A stretch of DNA of 43,851 nt from Verrucomicrobiota bacterium. GTDB lineage: Bacteria; Verrucomicrobiota; Verrucomicrobiia; JABWAM01. This document shows, piece after piece, positions 16,644-26,500 of this stretch (within the stretch, counting starts at the first letter, position 1; each line of letters begins with the position of its first letter). Made by a program: the position numbers and the translations under genes. The DNA is taken from assembly GCA_016198745.1 (NCBI GenBank), contig JACQHZ010000112.1, positions 1 through 43,851 of the forward strand, given 5' to 3'. The notes beneath the pieces were generated by a model that saw only the letters and a program-made list of their open reading frames with translations, had not been told where the DNA came from and searched no databases.

Positions 16644-17424
16644 CAAAATTTACATCATGACCGATATGGAAGGCGTCAGCGGGATATGCAGTGAAGATCA
16701 ATGTACGCGAGATAAACCGGGGTATGACCAAGGGCGTATTTGGTTGACGCAGGACATCAACGCCGCCATCGCGGGTGCGCGCGAGGCGGGCGCAACCGAG
16801 TTCGTGGTCAACGACGGTCATGGCAGCCGCCCCCACATCTTGCTGGATCAGTTGGAAAGCGAGGGCGTCACCTACGAGATGCCGAAGAGTGGCGCGCAAT
16901 ATATGCCGGGACTCGACGAGACGTTTGCGGGCGTGTTCATCATCGGCGCTCACGCCAAGGCGGGCACGCGTGATGCATTTCTTGACCATACGCAAGCGCC
17001 GCTCGGCATTTTTGATTTTCAGGTGAACCGCCGGAGCATCGGCGAGATCGTGCAAGTGGCCATCATCGCGACGCACGCGCGTGTGCCGGTGCTCATGGTA
17101 AGCGGAGACGAGGCCGCCTGCCGCGAGGCACGCCATGATTTGCGCGCAGTGAAAACCGTCTCCGTCAAAATCGCGCTCGGTCGCCAGCGCGCGCGCGCTT
17201 TGCCGCCGGTTGTGGCGCAGCAGAAAATCCGCGCGGCGGCGCGGCAGGCCGTTCGGTCCCGCGCCGCCTGCCGTCCCTTCCCCATTCGCCTCCCCGCCGA
17301 AGTTAAGATCGTGTTTCAAAGAACGGACGTCGCCGACCTGCACACCAATCCGCACCTCAAGCGATTGGATGGGCGCACCATCACGTATCCAATCCGGACT
17401 GCCCGCGACCTCCTTTGGGTATAG
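16627..17424 (+). CDS. dppA: DppA-like D-aminopeptidase (peptidase family M55)
   Basis: 265 aa, close to the 274 aa of Bacillus DppA. Expected zinc and active-site positions of M55 are all visible: Asp and Glu in MTDMEGVSG, His in VVNDGHGSRPH, His in FIIGAHAKAG, and Glu in NRRSIGEIVQ. M55 enzymes are decameric metallopeptidases that release D-amino acids from small peptides. The C-terminal half (VSGDEAACREA, then IALGRQRARALPP) matches the family, so the gene is probably intact. The start at 16627 lies within a simple repeat and has no Shine-Dalgarno; the next ATG (16657) would cut the first strand, so 16627 is kept. The gene stands alone on the plus strand; peptidoglycan-peptide scavenging is a family-based guess. 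Confidence 0.88.
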   Translation: MNLSSCKIYIMTDMEGVSGICSEDQCTRDKPGYDQGRIWLTQDINAAIAGAREAGATEFVVNDGHGSRPHILLDQLESEGVTYEMPKSGAQYMPGLDETFAGVFIIGAHAKAGTRDAFLDHTQAPLGIFDFQVNRRSIGEIVQVAIIATHARVPVLMVSGDEAACREARHDLRAVKTVSVKIALGRQRARALPPVVAQQKIRAAARQAVRSRAACRPFPIRLPAEVKIVFQRTDVADLHTNPHLKRLDGRTITYPIRTARDLLWV

Positions 17425-17614
17425 GAAGGCCGCCCATGAAGGGGCTGATCCATGATGGGATCCATCTGTCGCGTCCGGCACGGCGCAGGCAGGCCGGGGG
17501 CAAAGGGCTCGCGGGCTGCGCGACAAATTTATTGGTCAAGAGCAGATTGAAGTCCATGTGGCGAAAAATCTCATCTGAGACGATCTGCTCACAATCTCCC
17601 TCAGCGGCTGCTCG
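17425..17614. other. 190-bp intergenic gap between converging genes
   Basis: No ORF and no clear terminator. It contains a half copy of the GGCAGGC repeat (17478-17499). The DppA-like gene and the minus-strand gene ending at 17615 converge on it. Confidence 0.5.
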
Positions 17615-18718
17615 CTAACGACCTCGTTGCGCAGATGCTTCCGCACAACCCATCCAAGATAGAGAAAAAACCCGCGCTGGTTTCCAGGAGGTCGCCAGGA
17701 TCGTGTCTTCCATCCAAATCGGACCGTGGTAATAGAGGACGTCCTGGATACCGGCGTTGAGAACCATGTCGATCTGTTTCACCACTTTATCCCCATATTC
17801 CGGATCTTCGGTGGCCAGATTGTAGCTGCTCGTCGGCGTAAAGATGAGACGATGCCCGGCAGTCTGGAAAAAACGAAGACATTCTTTGAGCGAAGCGTAT
17901 TGCTCGGGTCGATAGCTGGAATAGTCCCAATGGACGATGGCCGTCATCGGCGAGATCTGCGGAGCGATGACGTCGAAATGCTCGTCAAATGGACCGGGGA
18001 CATCGAAGGTCAACATCCGGGCGCTCGGCAACAGTGTTCTGGCCCGCTGCACCAACTCGCCCTGAAATGCCATGCACGTGGCCCAGTAGAACGCATCGAT
18101 CCCACGGTCCGACGCTTCCGCAAAACTCTTTTTCGAAGCCACATGGAACGCTTGTTCACAAACGCGGCACCGGCAGCTCACAAAGTGTTCCGGCGGGTGG
18201 AATAGCACGCCCGAAAAACCACGGTAACGCGTCAACACTTCCTCCACCACCCCAATTGCGTACGCTCGTGCCACCAGGTGGTGGTGGCAAAGATTGAAGG
18301 CGTGCCGCCCATCGGCATCGACGAACCTTTGCTTCAACCCGGTGGCGGCGACGACCGCACATTCCGGATGCGCTTTGGCATACCCCATCGCGTGACCGGT
18401 TGTACAGAACGTGGCGATCAACGACAACCCGCGCCCCCGCGCATGATCGAGGATTTCCTGTAGAAACTCGCACTGCACATTGGGGTGATCCTTCTCGCGA
18501 ACCTCTGGAAAACGTTGCGACGGATAAGGCAGCAGGAAGCCGTTCATCAGGATCGCCAGGGTGTCGGCGTCCAGGCGATCCACGAGAAAGTCGATGCGCC
18601 GCCTCCAATCGCTTGCGTCCCAGGTGCTCGTCCAGGTTTGCGGAGGGTGGTCGATAACCTCCGGGCCAAATGCCAAATGATAGTCTCCTCGGCCGAGAAA
18701 GAGATAGTAACCGTACAT
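17615..18718 (-). CDS. Unrecognised TIM-barrel-like (putative glycosidase) protein
   Basis: 367 aa from the ATG at 18718, which has a short AGG 5 nt upstream and follows the amidohydrolase stop by 4 nt; a longer open frame to 19039 is antisense-like overlap and is rejected. No signal peptide is evident. The pattern of strands (LSLIATFCTTGHAMGY, GVLFHPPEHFVSCRCRVCE, MLTFDVPGPF, AIVHWDYSSY) suggests a TIM barrel. The CRCRVC motif after a predicted acidic strand end recalls the CECDNC of DUF4838-type enzymes, including the one at 8893-11091. Last gene of the long minus-strand train. Function not assigned. Confidence 0.6.
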   Translation of the reverse strand: MYGYYLFLGRGDYHLAFGPEVIDHPPQTWTSTWDASDWRRRIDFLVDRLDADTLAILMNGFLLPYPSQRFPEVREKDHPNVQCEFLQEILDHARGRGLSLIATFCTTGHAMGYAKAHPECAVVAATGLKQRFVDADGRHAFNLCHHHLVARAYAIGVVEEVLTRYRGFSGVLFHPPEHFVSCRCRVCEQAFHVASKKSFAEASDRGIDAFYWATCMAFQGELVQRARTLLPSARMLTFDVPGPFDEHFDVIAPQISPMTAIVHWDYSSYRPEQYASLKECLRFFQTAGHRLIFTPTSSYNLATEDPEYGDKVVKQIDMVLNAGIQDVLYYHGPIWMEDTILATSWKPARVFSLSWMGCAEASAQRGR

Positions 18719-18722
18719 AAGC

Positions 18723-19514
18723 CTATGTCTCGTGTTGATGGGTTTGAGCCGGCGGATCGGTTCGACGGGGTTGCTTAGGAACCAGCCGACGGGGATTTTC
18801 GCAGCCAATCGTCTGTAGCGTTTTCTGAGACAGACCGGCGGCGTGAAACTTGGCGATGGCCGTTTCGATGACCCTGGAACCGAACCCGCCATCCGATCCG
18901 AAGAGCAGCCGATCCACCGGGCAACGGCGCACGATCTCCGCCAATGGCCCGCAACTGGGGCCGCACAAACAAAGGAAGAGATTGGGATGACGCCGGCACG
19001 CGAGAATGGCATCTTCGTAGGCCTCATCCAGTCCAGCATGTCCCAGGATCACCATGGTGGAAGGGACCTGTTCGGCGACGGCGGCAATCTGCAGAGGATG
19101 GCTGTACGGCGGAGTCCCATCATGGAACAGGACCGGCAGTCCCATCTCGCCGGCTCGCTGCAGAATCGGCTTCACGGATGGATGTGTCAGTGAGAACCCC
19201 TGGAGCCACGGATGCAGTTTGAGACCGCGCATGCCCAGCTCGAAACGCATCCGTTCCAATTCACGAATCGCCGCATCCTCGCCCGCGTGCGGGTTGACAG
19301 TGCCAAAGGGCTCAAAGAAATCGCGATCTCCGCGGACGGCTTCCGCCAGGATGTTGTTGTTTTTCTCCGCTTCCATCACCAAGCCGTCGGTGGTGAAAAT
19401 CCAGGCGCCGCAAAGCCCCGCGTTGGCAAACTCCCGTCGCAGATCGGCAATCGGACGGGGCTTGCCACCGAAGCTCCGACCCGGCAAATGCGTGTGAGCG
19501 TCAATGAGATTCAT
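18723..19514 (-). CDS. Amidohydrolase-2 family protein, metal site intact
   Basis: 263 aa. The HxH of DAHTHL opens the protein; further expected ligands are His in KLHPWLQGFS, His in VILGHAGLDE and Asp in LLFGSDGGFG. The order matches the amidohydrolase-related (ACMSD-like) family, whose members hydrolyse or decarboxylate lactones and aromatic or sugar acids in the cytoplasm. A sugar-acid lactonase role would fit the neighbours but is inference. The start overlaps the stop of the next amidohydrolase-like gene as ATGA, so the two are translated together. Confidence 0.8.
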   Translation of the reverse strand: MNLIDAHTHLPGRSFGGKPRPIADLRREFANAGLCGAWIFTTDGLVMEAEKNNNILAEAVRGDRDFFEPFGTVNPHAGEDAAIRELERMRFELGMRGLKLHPWLQGFSLTHPSVKPILQRAGEMGLPVLFHDGTPPYSHPLQIAAVAEQVPSTMVILGHAGLDEAYEDAILACRRHPNLFLCLCGPSCGPLAEIVRRCPVDRLLFGSDGGFGSRVIETAIAKFHAAGLSQKTLQTIGCENPRRLVPKQPRRTDPPAQTHQHET

Positions 19515-20263
19515 GGACGGATCCCCCAGAGTTTCATGGCGTTTTCCCGCATCACCCGACGAAGGGCCGCCGCACCAAGATTCATCCTTTCGATCTTTTG
19601 AATTTCCACGGCGGGCGATGATCGCGGCCAGCCGGATCCATAGAGTACTCGCTCCGCGCCCACGACGTTGATAGCTCCATCGATGACTCCTGCCACCTGG
19701 CAGGAGGTTTCCAGCATGAGGTTGGACGCCTGTTTCAACGCGGGGACCACGTCGTACCAGAAATCCGAGTAGCCCGCATGTCCCATCACAAATGGGATCT
19801 CCGGAAATTGACGGGCCAGTTCCGCCAGTTGAAAGGGCTCCGCGCAGACCGGGGTACCGGTCGAACTGTACACGGGTTTGCGATGACGCCGGCAGGTTTC
19901 AAGCAGCGGCTGAACAATGGATTCGGTGAGCCGAAAACCTTGCCGTCGAGGGTGAAGAAAGAGTCCGCATAAGCCTCGTGCAAACGCCCCCTCGATGGCG
20001 TGCACCGCATCCCGCCCAAACCAGGGGTTCGCCACCGCCAGGCCAAACAGGCGACCCCGATAGCGAGTCACCAAGTCAACCATCTGAAGGTTGCCGGCCA
20101 CGTTGTGCACCGCCACCGCGGCATCCGCGGGTGCCACCACGGCACAGGCGATCCCGAACCGGTCCATTTCATCGAGCATACTGGGAACGGCTCCGTCGGT
20201 TTCCATGGAATCCAGTCGCATTGCCGAATCGACGATTTTCATATGCCAATTGTTCACCTTCAT
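19511..20263 (-). CDS. Amidohydrolase-2-like protein lacking the HxH and Asp ligands
   Basis: 250 aa, same fold and length as its downstream neighbour. The position of DAHTHL reads VDSAMRLDS, so both N-terminal histidines are gone, and GSDGG reads GSGWPR, so the catalytic Asp is also missing. The two middle histidines remain (LFLHPRRQGF and FVMGHAGYSDFW). The frame is open and well formed, so it may be a non-catalytic partner or an enzyme with a changed mechanism. The ATG at 20263 lies 4 nt after the stop of an alcohol dehydrogenase stub; a second ATG at 20242 is possible, and neither has a good Shine-Dalgarno. Confidence 0.75.
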   Translation of the reverse strand: MKVNNWHMKIVDSAMRLDSMETDGAVPSMLDEMDRFGIACAVVAPADAAVAVHNVAGNLQMVDLVTRYRGRLFGLAVANPWFGRDAVHAIEGAFARGLCGLFLHPRRQGFRLTESIVQPLLETCRRHRKPVYSSTGTPVCAEPFQLAELARQFPEIPFVMGHAGYSDFWYDVVPALKQASNLMLETSCQVAGVIDGAINVVGAERVLYGSGWPRSSPAVEIQKIERMNLGAAALRRVMRENAMKLWGIRP

Positions 20264-20267
20264 TCAT

Positions 20268-20447
20268 CTATTCATGGCCGAGCACCTGCGGGAACCTCCC
20301 TCTCGACCAGCCGGCCATCATCTCCAAATCTGACGAGCAGATGCCACAGACTGACGTCCGAAGGCGCGCCTCTCCGTCCTTTGGCACTGGCAAGGGGAGT
20401 TCCGCCCACTCCAGTTGGTCTTTCCCGGTGTTGAGAATGGCCCTCAT
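20268..20447 (-). pseudogene. Zinc-type alcohol dehydrogenase (MDR) N-terminal stub
   Basis: 59 residues from the ATG at 20447: MRAILNTGKDQLEWAELPLP, then the catalytic-zinc loop SVCGICSSDLEMMAG and RFPQVLGHE, where a TAG stops it. The MDR family is normally 330-380 aa, so only the first GroES-like strands remain. The GHE motif is complete up to the glutamate. The stop lies 4 nt before the ATG of the amidohydrolase-like gene, so an adjacent deletion has removed about 280 codons without harming the next start. Confidence 0.85.
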
Positions 20448-20502
20448 GGCAGAATCACAATTCAAAGTCCTTCAGTACAGCCGCAAGCATGATTTTCTCC
20501 TT

Positions 20503-23268
20503 TCAAAGGATCTTCCTCAATTCGTCAAAATTGGGCCTCGAATGTTCCCGAAAACGCCGCGACAGGTCGGCAACGAGCTGCAGTTGCGATTCCAAATCGG
20601 GCTGGAATACGGCGGCCAGACAACGGTTCGCTTCGTCTTCCAGAGCGATCAGACGGATGCGGGCTTGATCCGGGTTTCCCAATTCCCATGTGGCCAGCGC
20701 ACCCCAGGGTTTCGCCGGCGTTGGTCCCGGATGATCCTCTTCAGCAGCGCGCTGATAGTAGGCGCGCGCTGTGTCCGCTTTCGCCGCCAGCTCCATGATT
20801 CGGCCGGCGGTGTAGAGCGTCGGAGCGTCAAAGGTTCGCCGAGGTCTTCCGAGTTGCAGATTCTCGGGATAGGTCAAGGCGATCTCGATTTTCCGTTGCG
20901 CTTCTTCAAAATCTCCGTCTCTGGCCAGCGTGATCGCTTTTCTGCGATGAATCCGAACCCACAACGAGCGAAGCTGGTGCGTCAACTCATAGGGATGAAA
21001 CCAGTGGCCGGCCAGGATTTCGGCGGCCTCGTCGTAAAGCTGCAAATCGGTTGCCAAGCGGGCGTGCATTTCGCAAAAATCATCAGTCGACTGAACCGAA
21101 GATGGCGCCATCCTGACCCGCCTCAGCCATTCCGCATTCCTCGCATCCATGAATCCGAGCGCTTGGTCCAACCACACCCAGGCCGCAGCGTTCGTGGGGT
21201 TCCCCGCCACTGCGACCTCCAGTTCTCGAAGTGCTTCCGCCGGTTTCTGCCATTCCAGACATACCCGTCCCAAAGTGGTTCGCACTACGGAATCATCCGG
21301 ACGCCGGCGTGCGGCTTCGCGCAAGTGCGTCACGGCGAGTTCCAGTTGGCCGGACTCCGCCAGGAGACACCCCAGGCTGAAATGCGCCGCCCCATCGTCG
21401 GGATGACGCTCCAGCCAGGAAACCAGGCCCTGGCGATCAGTTTCCCCCCACGCCCAATAGAGCGATGGGTCGGGAGACACTTCGGTCGAATGTCCCCAAC
21501 ACCCCTTGCTCGCCTTTACGCCGGGTGATTGAACCTCATGCCACAATGCTTCCTTCTCGCGCGACTGTCCCAGCGCCGTGTACTGGACCGCGGCCGCCAG
21601 CCGCAGATAATCCTCCGTCTCCTGATCGGACGGAATGCGGAGCGTTTCTTCAGCGAGTCCAGCCCATCGTCGTTCAAACCGGGCCATCAGACTGACACCC
21701 AGGGCGCGATCCAATTTTTTGCTCAATTGGCAAATCGTATCGTTGACGGACGGTTGTCGGCTGGCCGAAGATGCGTCTCTCTTCAAACGAACGGCCACGC
21801 ACTGCAGGAACAGCCGGTGCGCGTTGTCCGGGGCGCGGCTAATCTGATAAAATCGGAGGGCAAGGTCGGGCCGCAACATGCGCTGCGCCCGAGCCCCCCG
21901 CAGATACCATGATTCCGCGCTCGCGCCGACCAGAGGTTCTAAGGAATCCGCAATAGTTTCGAGAGTGATGGCCAAGGGCGCAGAGTTCCGGTCCCATTCG
22001 AGAACCGCGCCTCGCGGCGTCCGGACTTGGATCCGCATTAGTTCTTGGCACGGCAGGGGAATGGCAACCTCCTGAACGCGGCCAGGCGCCAGGTCCATCT
22101 CGGCCGGCAACCGTTGGCCGTTGACGTTAATGTGGCACCCAGGGACTGCCTGGACCGTCGAACACTTCAGCAGGGTCTGGCCGTCCCGGGGGATCGCATG
22201 GACCGCAACAAAACGGGAAGCTGCCTGCAGACCGCCGATACCAGACGCCGGGAACCACCATTCGCGATGGGCAACCGTCTCGTAAGGACGAAGAATTTGC
22301 CGATCCATCTGCGTTTCCGGACGTCCGCTCTGAATCTCCGGAACAGGCAACTCCTGATCCGCCGCGATCTGCCCCCAAAGGCACCCCTCCTCGCTGGTCC
22401 CCCACGACCACAGTTTCTGTCCGCCAACCTGCCAGGGCGCGGCCCAGCGCGCGACTCCGAAATCCCAGTCGTCATACCAGACGCCGAACCAGCCGGCAGC
22501 ATTGGTGGGGCTGAAAAGGCCGATCGGTTCGGGGATATCCGCGTAACGGCCGTAATCATGGCCTTGATGGATTGGAAACGAATACCAGCCCAAGGTTTCC
22601 AGGAAACTGCCTTCGAAATGCCCAAGCATCCGGTCGGTCGGGAAGATGAACCGCAAAGAAGAATGGGCCACGAGGCCGGCGTTCAGCCAGAAATACCATG
22701 GCTGAGGAAGCGGCGTCGCGTTGTAGAGGAATTGATCGAACAGGACCCCCCGCATCCCTGCGGTAAGCGTGACTCCGGCGGCCCAATGCATGCCGGAACG
22801 CCGTTCCACGTCCTGGAACAACACCGTGACCCCCTCATCCGTCTTTCGAATATTTAAGCCGATGCGATTCCACGTCATCGCGTTGTGGCCGATCGGGAAA
22901 TTGAACTCGACTCCGCCGGCCACATAGGCCCCCCGAATGGCGTTGTGAGCCGGTTTCATAACCGCGGGGCGGTGGAACAGATCACGGCCCGTTACGCGGT
23001 CCACCGCGCGATACAGGTGAAACCCCCAGTCGGGCAGAAAGGTCAGCTCCATCCATGGAGAACGCAGAACCAGCGCATCGTAGGTTCGATCGACGATCTC
23101 CCGCGTGAACGATTTCCGCCACTCGTACGGGTAGATGGCGCGGATGCCCTTGCCGAAAAGTGACGGATTCGGATCGGCCGGCCCGCCGCAATAGGTCGGA
23201 ATAACGAGTGTCGTCTGGGACACTTCGATCCCGTTGTGTGCAAATTCAATGGCAGGTTTCGTGTTCAT
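20503..23268 (-). CDS. DUF5107-TPR protein
   Basis: 921 aa. The ATG at 23268 has CAGGAG just upstream, which decides the start over the ATG at 23349. Residues about 35-400 match DUF5107 (GKGIRAIYPYEWRKSF, FLPDWGFHLYRAVDR, GGVEFNFPIGHNAMTWNRIG), a beta-rich domain related to carbohydrate-processing enzymes. From about residue 610 to 840 there are TPR-like repeats such as GAAHFSLGCLLAESGQLELA and SVVRTTLGRVCLEWQKPAEA. No signal peptide is seen. DUF5107-TPR proteins are common beside glycan loci; the activity is not established. It lies between two truncated genes. Confidence 0.85.
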   Translation of the reverse strand: MNTKPAIEFAHNGIEVSQTTLVIPTYCGGPADPNPSLFGKGIRAIYPYEWRKSFTREIVDRTYDALVLRSPWMELTFLPDWGFHLYRAVDRVTGRDLFHRPAVMKPAHNAIRGAYVAGGVEFNFPIGHNAMTWNRIGLNIRKTDEGVTVLFQDVERRSGMHWAAGVTLTAGMRGVLFDQFLYNATPLPQPWYFWLNAGLVAHSSLRFIFPTDRMLGHFEGSFLETLGWYSFPIHQGHDYGRYADIPEPIGLFSPTNAAGWFGVWYDDWDFGVARWAAPWQVGGQKLWSWGTSEEGCLWGQIAADQELPVPEIQSGRPETQMDRQILRPYETVAHREWWFPASGIGGLQAASRFVAVHAIPRDGQTLLKCSTVQAVPGCHINVNGQRLPAEMDLAPGRVQEVAIPLPCQELMRIQVRTPRGAVLEWDRNSAPLAITLETIADSLEPLVGASAESWYLRGARAQRMLRPDLALRFYQISRAPDNAHRLFLQCVAVRLKRDASSASRQPSVNDTICQLSKKLDRALGVSLMARFERRWAGLAEETLRIPSDQETEDYLRLAAAVQYTALGQSREKEALWHEVQSPGVKASKGCWGHSTEVSPDPSLYWAWGETDRQGLVSWLERHPDDGAAHFSLGCLLAESGQLELAVTHLREAARRRPDDSVVRTTLGRVCLEWQKPAEALRELEVAVAGNPTNAAAWVWLDQALGFMDARNAEWLRRVRMAPSSVQSTDDFCEMHARLATDLQLYDEAAEILAGHWFHPYELTHQLRSLWVRIHRRKAITLARDGDFEEAQRKIEIALTYPENLQLGRPRRTFDAPTLYTAGRIMELAAKADTARAYYQRAAEEDHPGPTPAKPWGALATWELGNPDQARIRLIALEDEANRCLAAVFQPDLESQLQLVADLSRRFREHSRPNFDELRKIL

Positions 23269-23291
23269 CGACTCCTGGTTCGCCGGCAACT

Positions 23292-23567
23292 TTACTTCGC
23301 CGCGGCGTCGCGCGCCGCCGCGAACTCCTGATAGGGACTCGCCACACATTGTTGACGATCCGATCCATGGCTGTGGAGCGCGATCAGGATATGATGCTTT
23401 TTCGCCGGATCGAAATTCTCGGGCAGCATCTCGCCGTAACGCTGTTCCGTCCCGTCCACCGTTGCCGTGAAGACGACCTCCTTTGGTTCGCCGAGCTTGC
23501 CCGCCTGCAGGTTCGATGATGAGTGTAGCATTAGGATGGCGACCATTATGTTTCTGAACAGCTTCAT
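23292..23567 (-). pseudogene. Secreted esterase (alpha/beta hydrolase) N-terminal stub
   Basis: 91 residues from the ATG at 23567, which overlaps the upstream DUF6067 stop as ATGA. A signal peptide (MKLFRNIMVAILMLHSSSNLQA) is followed by a beta strand and the oxyanion-type loop ILIALHSHGSDRQQC. The frame then stops at 23292, before any nucleophile, acid or histidine of the catalytic triad. Relatives of the prolyl-oligopeptidase/esterase type are 250-300 aa or more. The next gene begins 24 nt on. Confidence 0.8.
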
Positions 23568-26500
23568 TTTTCTTTCTCGAGGATGATCATCCGGTAATTC
23601 CATTTTGTCATGGGGAACACGACCTCTTGGCCCTCAACTTTTGCAAATTCATCGGGCCTTGGAAAGAAGACGGCCTTGTAAACGTCTTCGCCCTTCTCGT
23701 TCTTCGTCGTCTCGACCTTGAAACCGGTGCGGTGGACGGCGTTTTCGGCTTTGACACCTTGCGGCCCGGCAAAACCGAGGGATTGCCAGTTCAACTTCAA
23801 GCGCATCGTGCCTTCCCAGTCGCTGTGATTGTAGAAAATGCAGATGGCCTTCCGGTAGTTCTTCTTCTGTTCCTCGGTCATGTCGCCAAAGATCGTCGCG
23901 GCGGGCATTTTGATCTTGTCAATGTTCTGGTGACGGAACGTGTAGAACGTCGCGTAGAACTCTTCGAACGGCGGCTTCACGGCTTTTTGCTCCCAGTATG
24001 GCACGAAGTCGTAGAACGGGCTGAAGAGGCCGTGCTTCTCGATTGCGTCCCAACAACGTTTGCCCGATTCGTCCAGCACGTGCGAGTTGTTTTTCCCGAA
24101 GATCCAGCCGGGCGGGTAATTGTCGTGCAACAGGAAGAGGCCCTGGAGGTGGTCCATGACATTCTCCGCACCGCCCATCATCTTCGCCTCCTCCCATCCC
24201 TGGCGGGCCTGGCCCATGAAGATACTGGCGTTGCCACAGATATTGAACCCCATATACTGCGCGCGGAACCGGTCGGGCGTCAGCGCCTTCACGTACGTCG
24301 GCTGACTTGGGCCGATGATCGTGTTGAAATTCTCGCCGTCGATCAGCGCCGTGCCGAACGAGATGTAGCCCGTGTTCAGCATGCCCGACGTGTGGTAGCC
24401 GACCATGGCGAACGGATACCAGCGGATCAGAAGGTTGTACATCCGGCGGCACAGATTGCGCGCGCCGAGCACCGCCTTGACCGCGACGCGGCGGCCATCG
24501 CGGGTTACGTAGCCCGCGCCCGCGCTCTCGTTGCTCGACGGGCTTTCATTCGGCGTGTCGAAATACCAGTGCTGGAACGGATACTGGGTCGTCAACGCGT
24601 TCCAGTGTCGCCAGACGAAGTAATCCCGATAACTTTTTGAGGCTTGCGTGGTGACCACGATGCCTTTGACCCGCGTGCCGGCGCTGGCCAGCCATTCATC
24701 GCCAAAGTTCTGGCCGTCGGCATCGTTCACGTTTGCTGCGGCGGTGGTGACGTAACAGCGTCTCAGGCCCGAGTAACAGAATTGTTTGTCCGGGCTGATG
24801 ACGCCGCCGGGCCGCCACCCGCCGCGGTAACCGTAATCGGGCCCGGCTTGAAACGGCTGTCCCTCGGGATACCAAGCGCCGCCAACCTCGCCGTGCATTC
24901 CCCAGTAATCGGGGTCTTTCATCGTCCGCTGAATTTTGGGGCGCGTCGGCGTGGCGTTGAACCCGAACTCGATTGTGTGCTCCGTTTCGAAATCAGTCGG
25001 CACATTGATCAGCTCGATCCGCATCGTCGCGCCTTCGCCCGCACCCGGCAGGACGTGCGCGACCTCTTTGATGTCCTTCACGAAGAGCTGGCCATCCGTC
25101 TCGTTCAACCATTGGATGCCGCCGCCGCCATTGCCAAGCCACAGCGGCACGGTCGTGCCCGTGTACGGATGAACCTTGCCGGCGTTGTTCAGGCCATATT
25201 CATACGCGTTCATCACGTCGGTGAACTCCGGCGTCAGCGGAATGTCGAGCGTGAGCGAGTTGAGCGTTACTTTCTTGCCGGCTTTCGGCGCGATCACCAG
25301 CTTGCACCAGATGAACCCATCGTACTCGGCCCAGAGTTCGTTGCGCAGCGCGAGCGCGTCATTGCCGATCTCGCGCACACCCTCGATGCGGACTTTCTTC
25401 TTCAACGTCCACTCGGCGCGCGTGCATTTTGCCGAATCGCTGCTCAACGTCGTGCCCTCGGCCGTAACCGCTTTCAGCGTCATCGGCGCGCGCAGCAACG
25501 GCCTCCCTTGCGTCTCGATGGAATGCGGCAGCAAGCTGTCGCCGAAATGATAGCGGCGGCCCACGCAGTCGAGCGTCGTGCCGTTGATGGCCAGATCGGT
25601 GAACGGATACGGCACATCATCCTGCTCGTAATCCCAATTGCCGACGTTGCTGTTCCACCAGGGTGGTAACACCACATGCTCGTACCCGGCGGTCACGCTC
25701 CCGATTTTCTTGCCCTTCGCGGTGAAATGATACTGCACCTCGTACTGCCCGATGGCCCAGTCCTTTGTGCTCACCTCATCGCGCGGCGTGTAGGTGTTGT
25801 ACGCCAGCGACTTCGTGAACACGGGCTGGCCGGTGGCCTTGTTCAGAATGGTGAGATCAGCCTTCAGGTCCTTGAGCGGATACTCACTGAGATACTCGAA
25901 GTTGTTCTCGAAGGCGATCAAGTCGCGCGAGCGAAACTTCCGGGTGTAGATTTCGGGCTCATAACGCCGCCGCACGGGCCAGCCTTGCGCGAAATACTCC
26001 GTGCCGCTCGCTGCCTCCACGACACGCAGGGTCACGGTGGACGTGACAAAATCGGTGATCGCGCCGGTAAAATGGACGTTCTGCCGCGCGCCCGCAGCGA
26101 GAGTGAGTTCCTTCACTTGCTTGACCGTGCCGGAGTTGCTGTCGAGCATCGCTTTCAACTTCGCCTCCTTCGATGTCTTGTTCACGACCGTCGCCGCGAT
26201 GTCGAGCACGCCGCGATTGAGCGGGCCGACTTCATCCAATCGGACCACAATTCCCTCAGGACCAGCCAACGTCACCGCGCCCGCGGGGTTCGCGCTGGCG
26301 CTCCCCCCGCCTGTCAGCGCGTTCGCCTTTCCCGTGGCGGCATCGTATCGGCCGAACGTCCAGATGTGCGTCTCGTCCATCTCCTGCCGCCAGCCCCGGA
26401 CCAGGTTCAGGAAGACGGTCTTGCCGTCCCGGGGTGGACCGATGTGCAGGTCCTTCCACGCGATCGCCGCTTCGAGCCACCAGCCGGTGTCGGTGAGACG

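Noticed and set aside
17232-17276. GGCAGG...CCTGCC pattern in the DppA-like gene
   Set aside because: It resembles the palindromic repeat, but the encoded part has the normal length for the M55 family, so no insertion is indicated.
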